Source: Paragorgia papillata
Lineage: Eukaryota; Cnidaria; Anthozoa; Scleralcyonacea; Coralliidae
DNA: 64,000 bases
Assembly (NCBI GenBank): GCA_035771165.1
Contig: JAWNZC010000314.1
Span: 8,078,501-8,142,500, forward strand
Reading direction: 5' to 3'
Shown here: positions 1 to 12,600 of the stretch, piece by piece
Numbering within the stretch: position 1 is the first letter of the stretch
How the letters are laid out: each line of letters begins with the position of its first letter
Program-made: the position numbers and the translations under genes
Notes under the pieces: model-generated
The model's input: only the letters and a program-made list of their open reading frames with translations
Databases searched by the model: none
What the model was told of the DNA's origin: nothing

Positions 1-1
1 C

Positions 2-159
2 GCTTTGAAGTTTGCCGAGTTTCTAGACCATACCTCGATTGACCATGAAATAATTCCTGTGGGACAGCGAACACAGGTGGACAATGATGATATTGACAAT
101 GACAATAATGATATTGACAATGACAATAATGATATTGACAATGACAATAATGATATTGG
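2..159 (+). CDS. Partial exon of an unknown plus-strand gene at the left edge
   Basis: The frame starting at base 2 is open for 52 codons, beginning ALKFAEFLDHTSIDHEIIP, then a DIDNDNN repeat from a 21-bp tandem. It can end at a donor GTGAGC (160-165) in phase 2, or at the in-frame TGA 161-163. If spliced to 1614 the frame continues cleanly. The protein is not recognised. The open frame and donor are direct observations; exon status is inferred. Confidence 0.35.
89..158 (+). repeat. 21-bp coding tandem repeat, 3.3 copies
   Basis: Unit GATATTGACAATGACAATAAT at 89-109, 110-130 and 131-151 plus a partial copy. In the open frame it encodes the acidic heptad DIDNDNN. Confidence 0.8.
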
Positions 160-185
160 GTGAGCAGAGAAAAATTATACTTGAT

Positions 186-252
186 CGCGGCTGAGATTTC
201 GTGAACCCGGGACTTTCGGTTTACTAGTCCAACTTTACCGACTGAGCTATCT
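186..252 (-). repeat. tRNA-derived SINE head, tRNA-Thr-like
   Basis: On the minus strand it shows an A box (TAGCTCAGTCGG), a Thr-like anticodon loop CTAGTAA and a B box (GGGTTCAC). It shares its body, AGCCGCG followed by a T-rich CTCT tail, with the copy at 977-1049. The acceptor arms do not pair, so it is SINE-derived, not a working tRNA gene. Confidence 0.6.
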
Positions 253-390
253 ATTCTATTACGGTTATCTATTCTATCTATTGGTCGACCGTAGTGGGAG
301 GAGCCAGAGGGGAGATCCTCTTTCATTAGCTATTACCGGTACCCTAAGGCAGAGGTGGGCGCCACTCCTATCCCAAACTGAGCTACATGG

Positions 391-930
391 TTAAAGGGTA
401 TTGGCAATAAAAATTAAGTTTATCTCATTTGAAAGAATTCGTCAAATGGTATAAGAGGACCTTTTACAATTTTTCTGTATCTGTTTTGGTTTTGGAAATA
501 TTTCGACCAAACTCAGCGTGCTTTCCGCCATCTTGGAATTATTTTCGATATGTAAAATTATGCATGTGACGACATAAGCAGGGTAAAGTGAAATTCTTAT
601 CTTGCCAACCTCATGACATTATGAGCTAGAAACTCGATTTTTTGTTGCGCTATTTCCATTTTAAATTGACCCACAACATTTAAAAAGCCTTCCGTGGAAA
701 TTTGGTCACCTACGGAGTAGTTTCATCAGGTTTACCCTGCTTGTGACGTCACCAATTTCCTAGTTAATTAGACCCAATATTACAACAAGATGGCGGACAG
801 CACGCTGTCTTTGGTCGAAATATTCCAAAACACAAGAAAGATACAGAAAAATTACAAAAGGTCTTCTTATACCATTTGGCGAGTTCTTTCAAATGAGACA
901 AACTTAACTTTTATTGCCAATACCCTTTAA
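391..930. mobile_element. TTAA-flanked foldback element with about 140-bp inverted repeats
   Basis: The ends are TTAA-AGGGTATTGGCAATAA (391-) and its inverse ending at 930. The arms 391-537 and 787-930 are close inverted copies. TTAA at both ends suggests a TTAA-type (piggyBac or Kolobok-like) non-autonomous element. Each arm carries an AAGATGGCGG motif. No transposase is present. Confidence 0.8.
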
Positions 931-976
931 GCTCGTCAAAAATAAGTACCATCATTCCACGACCTGCTCCCAACTT

Positions 977-1049
977 GACCATGTAGCTCAGTCGATATAG
1001 CGTTGGACTAGTAAACTGAAGGTCGCGGGTTCGAATCCCAGCCGCGTTC
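977..1049 (+). repeat. tRNA-derived SINE head, tRNA-Thr-like
   Basis: It has an A box (TAGCTCAGTCGATATAGCG), the loop CTAGTAA and a B box (GGGTTCGAATCCC). It belongs to the same family as the inverted copy at 186-252. The 5' arm does not pair with the 3' arm. Confidence 0.65.
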
Positions 1050-1613
1050 GAGTAGAGTTTTTCTCTACTCATGATATCATTAATATTTCAAAACTCTTAT
1101 AATAATAGTCACACACCCTTTTCCAAAGTAGAAAATACATTTTATAGTTATTACTGATTACATTCGTTTCGGAGTTTGTTTCACAAGTAAGATGCATGCG
1201 TGTTGCAGGGCTCATCTTAACACTTTGAAGCCTGACGACGAGTCTTTAAGGTTTATTCTGGCGAACGCCAGACGATTTTATTCAGCACGGGGAGAGGTCC
1301 AGGCCTCAAAGTGTGAAGGCGACCATTTTCCAAAATGGGTAGTTCTAAATTATAAAATGGGCAGATCCAAAATTAAGTTTTCACTCAAATTACTACAATC
1401 GTCTCATTTACTTCCTTCTAAATTTATTGTTACACTACTATAACGCCAATGTGTGTGCACCTAACTATTAGCACCCTGCACAAATTTGAAAATGAGCAGT
1501 TCTACATTTATCTTAGGATGACCCCTGGTGTGTTGGTTTTGCTTTGACTGAACTCCGAGATAGTGTGTTTTATGCCTGGAGCTAATTTTTGTTTGCGTAT
1601 TTTAGATATTGAG

Positions 1614-1737
1614 TACTAAAGGATATTATGTGAGAGGTTCGAAGAAACTGCAACCAAAATTAAAGCAGTCACTGGCCAAGCTATCATTGAGTTCTTCGCA
1701 AGTACGTTACAGTAAACTAATATTATACTCATCCTAA
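1614..1737 (+). CDS. Possible terminal exon of the same unknown plus-strand gene
   Basis: After a pyrimidine-rich stretch and AG at 1612-1613, the frame in phase 2 (joining the GG at 158-159) reads TKGYYVRGSKKLQPKLKQSL and continues to TAA 1735-1737. A donor GTACGT at 1702 could instead end it earlier. The peptide is lysine-rich and not recognised. Phase agreement with 2-159 is the main support. Confidence 0.3.
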
Positions 1738-1788
1738 TCGGTAGAAACTTTCCAATTATGTTCATAAAATCCTCGTCCAAAACATATA

Positions 1789-1971
1789 TTGAACACCACC
1801 ACCACCGACAACACTAACACTGACATTAACAATACTAAAACCACCAATAATACTAACACCACCACCACCACCACCACCACCACCACTACCAACAACAACA
1901 ATAATACCACCACCACCACCACCAACACCAACAACAACACATGCACTTACACCACCAACAACATTAACACC

Positions 1972-2002
<31 letters not shown>

Positions 2003-2250
2003 CCACCAACAACAACACATGCACTTACACCACAAACCACATTAACACCACCAAAAACACCAACACCATTAACACCACCAGTAACAACAACAACAACAAC
2101 AACCACAATAACAACCAACACTATACCAAAACCAACACCACCACAACTACCAACACTACCTCAACTACCACCACCACCACCACCACAACCACCACCACAA
2201 CGAACAAAACCACAACCACAACCAACAACAACAACAATTGCTATAAGACA
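1789..2250. repeat. (ACC)n/(AAC)n compound microsatellite
   Basis: About 460 bp of ACC and AAC trinucleotides with two copies of an ACACATGCACTTACACC interruption. Threonine/asparagine or valine/glycine reading frames across it are simple-repeat artefacts. Confidence 0.9.
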
Positions 2251-3408
2251 AGAAGTATAAGCAACACTTTTATACTTTTATTACAAAATCCCATGGACTT
2301 ACATTCAAAATTATTTCATTCTATTAATATTCATTATTCATTTTATTATTCGCATGCAATTCAAATAAATGGACTGCTTTGCAGCGGCCAAAATATTTCT
2401 AGCTATTTTACAATAAAAACAATTTAACTCTCTTCCTATATCCAAACTCCAAAGCGTTAGAGATTTATGTTGGACAATAAGTTAAACACTTTTGCTATAT
2501 AGCTGGTTTTCGGTGAATGTAACTAGAACTGTCATTGGCTCATTTAAGGTCACGTGGTATGAGACAAATGAAATGTTTCTGGCGCGGACAATAAGTGCGA
2601 CATCACTGGGTTGCTCGTTTGGGCTGCAACTACTCAAAGAATCTGGTGAAAATCCAGCTATGTAACCAAACATACAAAGTGTCTATGAAGCATATCACTT
2701 TTTAGCGGTTTTGAACAGATCAGCTGCATGACAGGTGAAAATTTCAAGCAAATCTGCTGTATAGTCTTTGAGCTATAAACTCTCAAAGTTTGCCATGGCT
2801 TATCCATTTTTGAAGAAATGAATCGCTCGGTTAGGGTGCTTGATGACGTATGCAGTTGGACAACTATGTATAACAACAACAGATTAATAATCCAACTGTA
2901 TACGTCATCTGGCCGTCTTATATTCAATTCCAGTCTCCTTATTTTGCAACCTCAGGAAGGCAACTTTGGCACCTAATATCTCAAAAAGTACGTGCCACAT
3001 TCATTTCATTTTTTTTGGAAATGGGTTATTTAGATTATTCAAATTTATTTCGTTTGTTTTTGCTGTACAAGCTGTGATTAGTTAAGTAATAGATAAATCC
3101 CAAGAACGAGGGATGTATGCTATATAAAGACCCGAGGTCGCGCAGCGGCCGAGGGCTTTATATCGCATACATCCCGACGTTCGAGGGATTTATCTGACTT
3201 AATTTATTATCGAGGAGGTTTTCCAACAACGTTTTGTCTATTTTTTCCACCTTGGACAAAGATTTTCCTTGTTTTTTTTCTTCATTTCGTATCTAATTAT
3301 TATTCAAGGTCTTTATGCGATATAAAGACCTCGGAAGAACAAAGAAAACCGACTCGATAATAAATTTAACTCAGATAAAAACCACAGAATAAATAATGTA
3401 AAAACTCT
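2251..3408. other. Intergenic sequence with a palindromic element near 3040-3370
   Basis: No gene was recognised. From about 3100 the block GATAAATCCC...GAGGGATTTATC surrounds TATATAAAGAC/GTCTTTATAT arms, a foldback repeat next to the tRNA-derived SINE at 3409. AATAAA at about 2412 could serve the plus-strand exon at 1614. Confidence 0.4.
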
Positions 3409-3479
3409 GAGCTCCAGACGGGACCCGAACCCACAACCTTCCGAATGCCAGCTGGACGCTCTAACCATTGAGCCACTGC
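3409..3479 (-). repeat. tRNA-Ala-like SINE head
   Basis: On the minus strand it reads GGCTCAATGGTTAGAGCG (A box), anticodon loop CTGGCAT (GGC) and GGGTTCGGGTCCC (B box). Flanks lack paired acceptor stems. It is followed by a repeat body also seen near 32080. Confidence 0.6.
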
Positions 3480-4560
3480 ATGCATGGAACCACGGATGGA
3501 ACTCAGATGGTAGACCGAGGTTGTTTTACGACAGCTTGTACAGCAAAAACAAACGAAAAAACTTTACTAACTCAAGCTGAAAACATTACTAACATAGCTT
3601 CAAATTTGTTCTATCGGAAATTTTCATTTCACAGACACTTTAATGTTTGATCTTTTGGGAACATATAGTCAGTTTTATTTTGCCTCAAATTTCAATGTTT
3701 TCCTGGGGGGACATTGACACTCGGGCAAACAAAACTGACGCCTGCGCTAAACGTCGCACAATAGACGAATTTAATTCGAATTAACTTCGTCGGTAATGCG
3801 ACATAAATGCGACGTCGAGTTAAACGTCGAATTTCAGTTGAATTTAATTGTTTTGTCACAGACAGAAGAGAAACATTTAATTCGACGCGACGATGATAAT
3901 TCGTCGTGTAACTCGAACACGCATTATCGTTGCATTATCCGTCTGACTCAGACGAATTTAATTGCCGAGACGAATTTAATTCGTGAGTCGAATTTAATCG
4001 AGTTATACGTCGCAGTTTCGTCGAATAAAATTCAAACAATTAAATTCGTCTGAAATTAAACTCGGTGTTTTCAAATCAGATAATAAATGACTTCTCTGTA
4101 TGATATATTACATACAGTTCGGCCGCTCATATTGCATATATTACTTATGACAACACCGGCGCTTGCACGAGCTTTTAAGAAAAAACTCCACGAAAGATGT
4201 GGAAACTACACACGTAAAAACACACAACTTAATTGTCACAAATTAAGCATGGCATTGTTCCAACAAGCAGATATCAGGATGTGTTCGCATTTCTTGTTCC
4301 TAAGCATCGTGTAACAAAGTTGACGACTTCATCAGAATCGTTATAAGATGTCAACAAGTCTGATATCGCCTGCACGTAACAAGTTGCTACAAGACCGTTG
4401 GCGACAACAAGCTAATTGTAGCAGCTTGATGAAATAACAATATACTTCACAAGCCTGTTGCGAACACATCTTGTTGACAAGCTGTGAGATTTAGCCGTGG
4501 CAACAACAACCAGACAGTGACACAGCAAAACGATGAATAATAGGCTCAAATAGAGAGACA
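3480..4560. other. Gene-free stretch rich in TTCGTC/GACGAA and ACAAG motifs
   Basis: Bases 3720-4080 are dense in CGTCGAATTTAATTCG-like words, related to 11760-12110. Bases 4310-4500 are dense in CAACAAG/CTTGTTG words like 45085-45310. These look like degenerate transposon families. No coding sequence was recognised. Confidence 0.4.
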
Positions 4561-4843
4561 TTAGGGCGTTTTATACGGGGCAAACTAAGTCGCGGCTTAA
4601 ATAAGTCGCAAACAGCTCGTATAAACGGTCATGTAGTCAATAAGCCGCGACTAAAATAAGCCCAGGGTTGAAGCTAGTCAAAAATAAGCCGCGGTTTATT
4701 CAAGAATTGAGTGTTTATAGTTTATAACGAGCTGTTGGAGCGACTTATTTAAGCCGCGGCTTATTCAAGAATTGACCGTTTATACGAGCTGTTCACGACT
4801 TATTTAAGCCGTGGTTTATTTTGCTGCAGTATAAAAGGCCCTA
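4561..4843. mobile_element. Short inverted-repeat transposon (MITE)
   Basis: The ends TTAGGGCGTTTTATAC and GTATAAAAGGCCCTA are inverted copies. Internal words of the type AAGCCGCGGCTTA recur. About 280 bp, non-coding. The family is unassigned. Confidence 0.65.
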
Positions 4844-5192
4844 TTGGGAAGTTCTCTAAACCGTAATACCGAGAAAAAACAATCACAAAACCCCGCGTAA
4901 TACCGTGTCGAAAATTCACGGAATACCGAAATTGCTTGGATGGGTAAAACCAAATATTGTACGAATATTGTACTGAGAACAGTTTACAATAAAGCTATAC
5001 AACGGTTACCTACCTTAATTTTTCGCTTGTTATCCGTTGTATATTGAGAAAACGTCTGTGACCATTCTGTGACCTTATATTAAAACACTCCGCAATTTTC
5101 CCGCTCTTTTTTGAAGTTACGAGAATTGAGTCCACGCATGTGTATCACATGTGACAGCGGTCTGGCATTTGTTTGCGTAACTATACTTCAAA

Positions 5193-5314
5193 TTAGGTCC
5201 ACATAAATAGTTTAGGTTTAGGCATGTTTGGTTAGCACTACCACAAACAACCACGAACTACCATACATGACCATACATATCTTACACCTGATGTAAACTA
5301 TTATGTGGACCTAA
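5193..5314. mobile_element. 122-bp MITE with near-perfect ends
   Basis: Starts TTAGGTCCACATAAATAGTT and ends with the inverse AACTATTATGTGGACCTAA. Non-coding. Confidence 0.7.
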
Positions 5315-5338
5315 CACGAAGTACTTACCTTTCTTTGC

Positions 5339-5638
5339 TTGCTCGTTAATTGTTATGTCTGCATGATAGTTTTTCTTTTGTTTGCGTTTATTCCACATCT
5401 AATGTTTCTTCGTCTTATTCCGCACCAGCAAACAAGTTCTTCAACTTTGGTCTCGCCATCAAGCCACGACGCTACACAAACACATCCATCAGCAGTAGAC
5501 GACCGTGAGACTCCGACAGTGACCATGGAAAAGATGGCAGACTCCGGGGACAACAAACAAATTCCGAGCGGTGTGATCAAGAAAAGATCGACGAGGTCTG
5601 GTCGCATTCCAAAACCACCGAATCGCCTCTGTCTTTAA
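5339..5638 (+). pseudogene. Possible retrotransposon polyprotein tail
   Basis: An open frame ends with KKRSTRSGRIPKPPNRLCL and a stop. A basic R-S-G-R-x-x-K-P-P end is common at the C terminus of LTR-retrotransposon integrases. No integrase core lies upstream, so this is a remnant at best. Confidence 0.3.
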
Positions 5639-5678
5639 AAGCGTAAAAAATAAAGACTTTAGAGTAAAGTATAATAAA

Positions 5679-6192
5679 AGGGTGTTTATATGAAGGCGAG
5701 CCAGCCTGGGTACCCAGGGCCTAGCCCGCTATGCCGAGATCGTGCTTGTGCTATTATTTCTTGTTAATTTTCATCTTGTGTTTATATGAGAGCCGAGCCA
5801 GCCCGCCTAGCCGAGTTCTCGCTTTGTGAGACTGAGATCTCGGTTACCCGGGCTGGGTTTTCCCCCATGTAAACACGATTGACTGGGTTGGCTTGACTGG
5901 GTTGGCTCGCCTACCCAGGCTGGTATTAAAAGCTCCGTACACGCGACAAAATTTGTTTTTATCAGTTTTTTTCGATACATTAACAATTCACAAGTTCTGT
6001 TTGTTCATGTACAGTTCATATTTAAAACAATGAGACTTCGTGTCTCACCAGAACTGATAAATTACGCAATTAGCACAACAAGCAAGCCAGCCCGGCCAGG
6101 CGAGCCCTTCTCGTGTAAACACAATAAAAATGATCTTGGCAAAGCGAGCTAGCTCAGGTGCCCAGGGTAGCTCGCCTCCATATAAACACCCT
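5679..6192. mobile_element. MITE with AGGGTGTTTATATG ends
   Basis: AGGGTGTTTATATGAAGGCG at the left and its inverse CCATATAAACACCCT at the right. The interior is rich in GCCAGCC and ACCCAGG words. About 510 bp, non-coding. Confidence 0.75.
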
Positions 6193-6554
6193 CTAATACG
6201 ACCAACCATGAGTCTATTCCAAATGAGTCATTTAATGAGCAATTACCATCACATCTTGGTCCAACCACACAAAAAGTCCCTATCATTAATGCAACGACAG
6301 TCCAACTGTATACCACAAGTCAAGTTAAACACCGACCTAGTAACTATGTCTAGAATATTTACAGAATAGAAGAAGTATAGAATATAATTTTTAAAATAGT
6401 TTTTGTATCTACTTGCGAAGTTCAAGAATATCTTATTCGGCAAAATTTGACCCGTTAACCTAAGTTAACCTACCAGATATCCGCTGTTTTTATCTTCGTA
6501 TAATACCAGATCTTGCTCTTGACCTATAAGGAAAGTTGTTGTAGAATCTAAGTA

Positions 6555-6760
6555 AGTTGTACTGTACTGTACTGTACTTCACTGTACTGTACTGTACTGT
6601 ACTGTACTTTACTGCACTGCACTGTACTTTACTTTACTGCACTGCGCTGCGCTGCACTGCACTGCACTGCGCTGCGCTGTGCTGTACTGTACTGTCCCGT
6701 CCTGTAAACTGTACTGTAAACAACTGTAAACTGTACTGGCTAAACTGTACTCTAAACTGA
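6555..6760. repeat. (TACTG)n/(CACTG)n pentanucleotide repeat
   Basis: About 200 bp of ACTGT and ACTGC units with decaying edges. Confidence 0.9.
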
Positions 6761-6939
6761 AAACTGTAAATGAACCAACCTTGCTACGTTTCCCATTTGT
6801 TTAACCTTTTTCATCAAAGCAGTTTGTTCTGAATAATAAAAAAGAAATTTAAAAATCAACTGTTCGATCGACTAATCAATCAGTACTGACCGCCAAACGA
6901 AACAGTTGATTAACGTATAACAATAAAAGGTAGAGAAAG

Positions 6940-7196
6940 GGAAAGATGAAAAAGGGAAAGATGAAAAAAGGAAGGAAAGAAGGAATGAAGAAAGAAAGAA
7001 GGAAAGAAATAAGGAAGGAAGGAAAAAGGAAGGAAGGAAGGAAGGAAGGAAGGGAGGGAAGGAAGAAAGGAAGAAAGAAAGGAAGGAAGGAAGGAAGGAA
7101 GGAAGGAAGGAAGGAAGGAAGGAAGGAAGGAAGGAAGGAAGGAAGGAAGGAAGGAAGGAAGGAAGGAAGGAAGGAAGGAAGGAAGGAAGGAAGATA
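6940..7196. repeat. (GGAA)n polypurine tract
   Basis: About 250 bp of GGAA, pure from about 7079. It lies just downstream of ELOA exon 11 and is polypyrimidine in the ELOA sense strand. Reading through it gives artefactual SFLP repeats. Confidence 0.95.
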
Positions 7197-7273
7197 GAAA
7201 ATGGGAAAAGAAAGAAAGAAGTAGAAATGGAAGAAAAGAAGAAAATCAACCCAGTAAACAATGCCATATATAC

Positions 7274-9619
7274 TTGTTCTTTTTGGAGCGACTATAACAG
7301 GTCGTGAAGGTCGTGAAGGTCGTGAAGGTCGTGAAGTGGATGACGTCGAAGCCGGAGTCCTAATGTTTAGAGGAGGCGTAACAACAACACCATGACCAGT
7401 GCCATGTTTCATCTGCTTTCTTCTTACTTGAGGTGGTGCTTTTGCTTGTGTTTGTACAAATGCCAGTTTCACCTGACGAACTACAAAAACATTACTACAA
7501 TCAATGCCTTCTCACCAAAATACATAAAATAGTCTTTTATAAGTATAGTAATACGTGACAAATTTACAAACCTGGAGTCCTGGATGCTTGGGAAGCGTTT
7601 ATTTTGGCGTTAATTAACTTTAATCTTTTCTCTCTATCTTCATGCCTTTCCTATGAAAGTACAAAAAAACATTCAAGATGGAAAATTACCACGATACATC
7701 AAACACATCACGTTAAGAGGTCTTGTTTTTTTTCACCGTACAATTTTTCATGCAACTTGTCTCACAACGATCTTGACCAGTGTACAGCATGTTACACACT
7801 GCAACGATTCATGCAACTTTGCAACTTGTCTCACAACGATCTTGACCAGTGTACAGCATGTTACACACTGCAACGATTCATGCAACTTTGCAACTTGTCT
7901 CACAACGATCTTGACCAGTGTACAGCATGTTACACACTGCAATGATTCATGCAACTTGTCTCACAATGATCTTGGCCATTGCACAGCATGTTACACACTG
8001 CAACGATTCATGCAACTTGTCTCGCAATGATCTTGACCATTGCACAGCATGTTACACACTGCAACGATTCATGCAACTTGTCTCGCAATGATCTTGACCA
8101 TTGCACAGCATGTTACACACTGCAATGATTCATGCAACCTGTCTCACAATGATCTTGACCATTGCACAGCATGTTACACACTGCAACGATTCATGCAACT
8201 TGTCTCGCAATGATCTTGACCATTGCACAGCATGTTACACACTGCAATGATTCATGCAAATTGTCTCGCAATGATCTTGACCATTGCACAGCATGTTACA
8301 CACTGCAACGATTCATGCAACTTGTCTCACAATGATCTTGACCATTGCACAGCATGTTACACACTGCAATGATTCATGCAACTTGTCTCACAATGATCTT
8401 GACCATTGCACAGCATGTTACACACTGCAATGGTTCATGCAACTTGTCTCGCAATGATCTTGATCATTACACAGCATGTTACACACTGCAATGGTTCATG
8501 CAACTTGTTTCACAATGATCTTGATCATTGCACAGCATGTTACACACTGCAATGGTTCGTGCAACTTGTCTCACAACGATCACGTCAAAGTCGTAGTCTC
8601 GTTGGCGAAACAAGTTGCATAGGAAATTGCACGGCGTAGCAGGACCTTTAAGAACGTTAAGAATATACATTCAATATAAAATGTGTTAGGAGAAATAAAG
8701 AAAATGTTTGCTCTGTCAAAATAAAAATACAAATCCGAGAAACCAAACAAACTGATCAAATTCAAATGTGATAGCACTAATGGGGATGTATTTGTAACCA
8801 AATTGGAAAATATCAAACAATCTTGGTTTGTTTACCAGATAAAGTGACCGCCAATCGTCGTGTTCCTCAGGCACTGTTCCTTTGAAATCTCTGTGGCAAT
8901 GAGTTTTCCACAAGGGACCAGTGTCTTCTGTAAAATACTAAAAGAACAACAAAATATTGAATCATATCTTAAGAATAGTTAGGGAGGAAGAAAGGGGGGA
9001 GAGGGAGAGAAAGGATGGAAGGAAGGAAGGAAAGACGGAGGGACGGAAGGAAGGAAGGAAGGAAGGAAGGAAGGGAGGGAGGGAGGGAGGGAGGGAGGGA
9101 GGGACGGAAGGAAGGAAGGGAGGGAAGGGAGGGAAGGGAGGGAAGGGAGGGAAGGGAGGGAAGGGAGGGAAGGGAGGGAAGGGGGAAGGGAAGGGAGGGA
9201 AGGGAGGGAAGGGAGGGAAGGGAGGGAAAGGGAGGGAAGGGAGGGAAGGGGGGGAAGGGAGGGAAGGGAGGGAAGGGAGGGAAGGGAGGGAAGGGAAGGG
9301 AGGAAAGGGAGGGAAGGGAGGGAAGGAGGGAAGGGAGGGGGGAGGGAGGGAGGGAGGGAGGGAGGGGAGGGAGGAGGGGGGGAGGGAGGGAGGGAGGGAG
9401 GAGGGAGGAGGAGGGAGGGAGGGAGGGAGGGGGGAGGGAGGGAGGGAGGGAGGGAGGGGGAGGGAGGGAGGGAGGGAGGGAGGGAGGGGGGGGAGGGAGG
9501 GGGGGGGGGAGGGAGGGAGGGAGGGAGGGAGGGGTGGAGGAGGGAGGAAGGAAGGAAGGGAAGGAAGGGGAAGGAAGGAAGGAAGGAAGGAAGGAAGGAA
9601 GGAAGGAAGGAAGGAAGGA

Positions 9620-9651
<32 letters not shown>

Positions 9652-12600
9652 AGGAAAGAAGGAAGGCAGGAAGAAAAAGGAAGAGAGGGAGGGAAGGAAG
9701 GATAGAGAGAAAAAATAAAGAAAGAAAGGAAAGTAGAAAGAATACATAGAGAACAAAGGGAGGAAGAAAGAGAGAAAGAAAAGAAAAGAAGAATTATACT
9801 GTATAACTATATATAATTTATCGGAAAACGTAGTAAGACTAACAGGATTATAGTCCTCCAAATTCCACAGTTGTGCTGGGTTGCATCTAAAAAATAGAAA
9901 CAGTCAAATAGTAAACATTCAACAATAAAGTTTGATAACTGACAAACTGGTTTACGAACAGTATAAATTTGCTTTTCTTACTTAGATAAGACGGGTTCCA
10001 GAATATCGTACGGTACACCACCAGTGTCATACAAAGCTAATTTAAAAAAGAAAACAATTCTTAGTGTGTAGGAATATCTTGAATGCAATATTTCTCCCAA
10101 TCTACATAGATTGAGATCTAGAGGATGGAATCTAAAAGTTATTTGGAAAACAGGGACGCGTCTTTGGGGCAAGATATTTATTTTTATACAATAATTTGAA
10201 TAGTACGTGCGTTTTTATTGGTCGATAGCCATGATCTATTAAAGGACAGATGCACAGATTACGTCACTGACGTGGTCTGATTTCTCTAAACCAATCACAT
10301 ATCTCACTGCAACATCACGAGCCAATAACGTTGCTTGATTTGTATAGATCATGGATCACGTCAGATGAAGTGATTTATCTTTTTCAATGCCCCGGAAATT
10401 CGCCGGGAAAATTTAGTACGTCTGTTAAAACATAATTTTTCTATTTTTCATTGTATAATTTAAGCAAATAGATTCCATTTTTTTTGTTGTCTGTTCAGTT
10501 ATTGATGCACAGAGGACGTCACAACGTTGTAAGAACATCAGTGTCAGTTTTTGTTCTTACCACGTTGTAACGTCATCTGTGCATCTATAACTGAACAGAC
10601 AACGGCAAAATGGAATCTATTTGTTAAATTGATGAATGGCACGTCACAGAAGGATCTGCCGAGGGAGGTAAAGTTTTAGTATCTTTGAGTTCTTCCATAT
10701 ACAATGTATTCCTACTTTATAATTCTAAAAAAAAAAATCCTTTCTGGTTGGGATTTGGTTTCAGGATGTCTGAATGATCTATCTTGGATTTACTAGGCAG
10801 TTGGGTTCAGTGATGGATTTACAGGGGGGTGCGCACCCCCTGGCCTTGGCTAAGGGGGTGCAGGGGTGTGCCAATTACTCAATTAGTGCCTTGCTGCAGT
10901 GGGATGCGACGCGGCTATTCATTGAAAATGTCAATCACATTTCTAATGTCTAGCTTCCTTGGATTTATACATTTAAAATTATAGAAAATAACGGGGGGAA
11001 ATCCATTCCCCCCGTTATTTTCTATAATTTTAAATGTATTTGTATAATAAAACGTCCACTTTATCCCTAAATTTATTTGACACCTTCCAGGTTTGATAAA
11101 ATGCGCTATTGAAAACACGATTTAAAACTTTTAAATATTTCTTCAAAGTACCGTCAGAATGCAGGAAATGCCATTTCAGGTCCAAATTTCAAAAAATTTC
11201 CGGGGAAGCATGCCCCCGGATCAACCTAGGAATGGTTTGACTAAGGTGGAAAATTCTAGATCCGCCCCTGCAGCACCCCCCTACCAGATCAAGCTGGATC
11301 CATCACTGTTTTTTTATTGCTGCATGGTCTTCATGCAAGTGTTCATGGGTGGCACAAGCTGTAAGCGCGCTGGTTTTCACCGCTGAAGTTAAGCCCTGTC
11401 TGTCAATTTTGGTTAGTACTTGGATGAGTGACCGCCTAAGGCCCATTTCTTCTGACTATTATTATTCTTTATTTAAGAAGGACACGTTTTTCAGCAGAGC
11501 TGGTGGGGTCCTCCATTTACAGCTAAGACCTATAGGTGTTGATTTTACGGAGGGAGGAAAACCGGAGAACCCGGCGAAAAACCCTCGAAGCACAGGAGAG
11601 ACCAACTAAACTCTACTCACATGAGTCCCCACCCCGAGAACGGGGTTATTCCCAGATGGTCACCCATCCAAGTACTAACCCCGTCTAACCGGGCTTAACT
11701 ATTGGTGAGAGGCAGCGCCCTAATAGCACACACCACCCGCGTATTTCTCATGAGCCGTATCTAATACAACTTGGTTCGACCATAGTTCGACCAAAGAACG
11801 ACGTTTGATTCAGATGCCGTATTTATGGAGTCGAATATAATTAAATGCATATTCGTATTCAAATCGTGGGTAATATCATACATTAAACATTACTATATAA
11901 TTTATGCATTAGATACGGCTCATGAAAAATACGTCGTTTGAATCAAAGTCGTGCCACAGTCGTGTAATGCGACCGCGATGGCCGTATTTAATAATTAGGT
12001 CGAACTTATTACAAATTGCCGTATTTAATTGATTCAGACGGGCGTATTTTTCATGAACTTAATTTATGCATTATATACGGCTCATGAAAAATACGCCATC
12101 TGAAACGGGCCTTAGCTTCACGTGAGTAGAATTGTTGATTCTCTTTTGTGCCTCGAGGGTTAATTCAGACCCCGTTTACACGATGCCGGTACAATTTGAA
12201 AACGGAACAAAATCATGCCGTTTAGGCCTTGCGTTTACACGATACCGGCACAAAAATGACATGAAAACGGCACAAAATGAAGACGGGTTCCTTGACGGCA
12301 TGAAATGAAAACGGAACACTAACTGGTATCGTGTATAAACCCCCGTGCCTAACAGTTTGATGACGGTAATCACGATATATATAGGACCACAGTATTCGGG
12401 TCAGCAGTATTCACAAAGTCTTCTCAATTCTCATTGGAAGAGAATAGTCACATGCTAACCCGTCATTATATATACCGGCACCGTGTAAACGCAAGACTTT
12501 TTGGCCTGTATTTACACACCGGCATGATTTTGTTCCGTTTTCAAATTGTACCGGCATCGTGTAAACGGGGTCTAAATTCGTCTAAATTAAATGCGACGAT

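Noticed and set aside
7748..8592. CRISPR-like or coding array
   Set aside because: Pure tandem satellite; open frames through it are by-products of the period.
8957..9861. Gly/Lys/Arg- and Pro/Ser-rich proteins
   Set aside because: Translation of a polypurine tract inside an ELOA intron.
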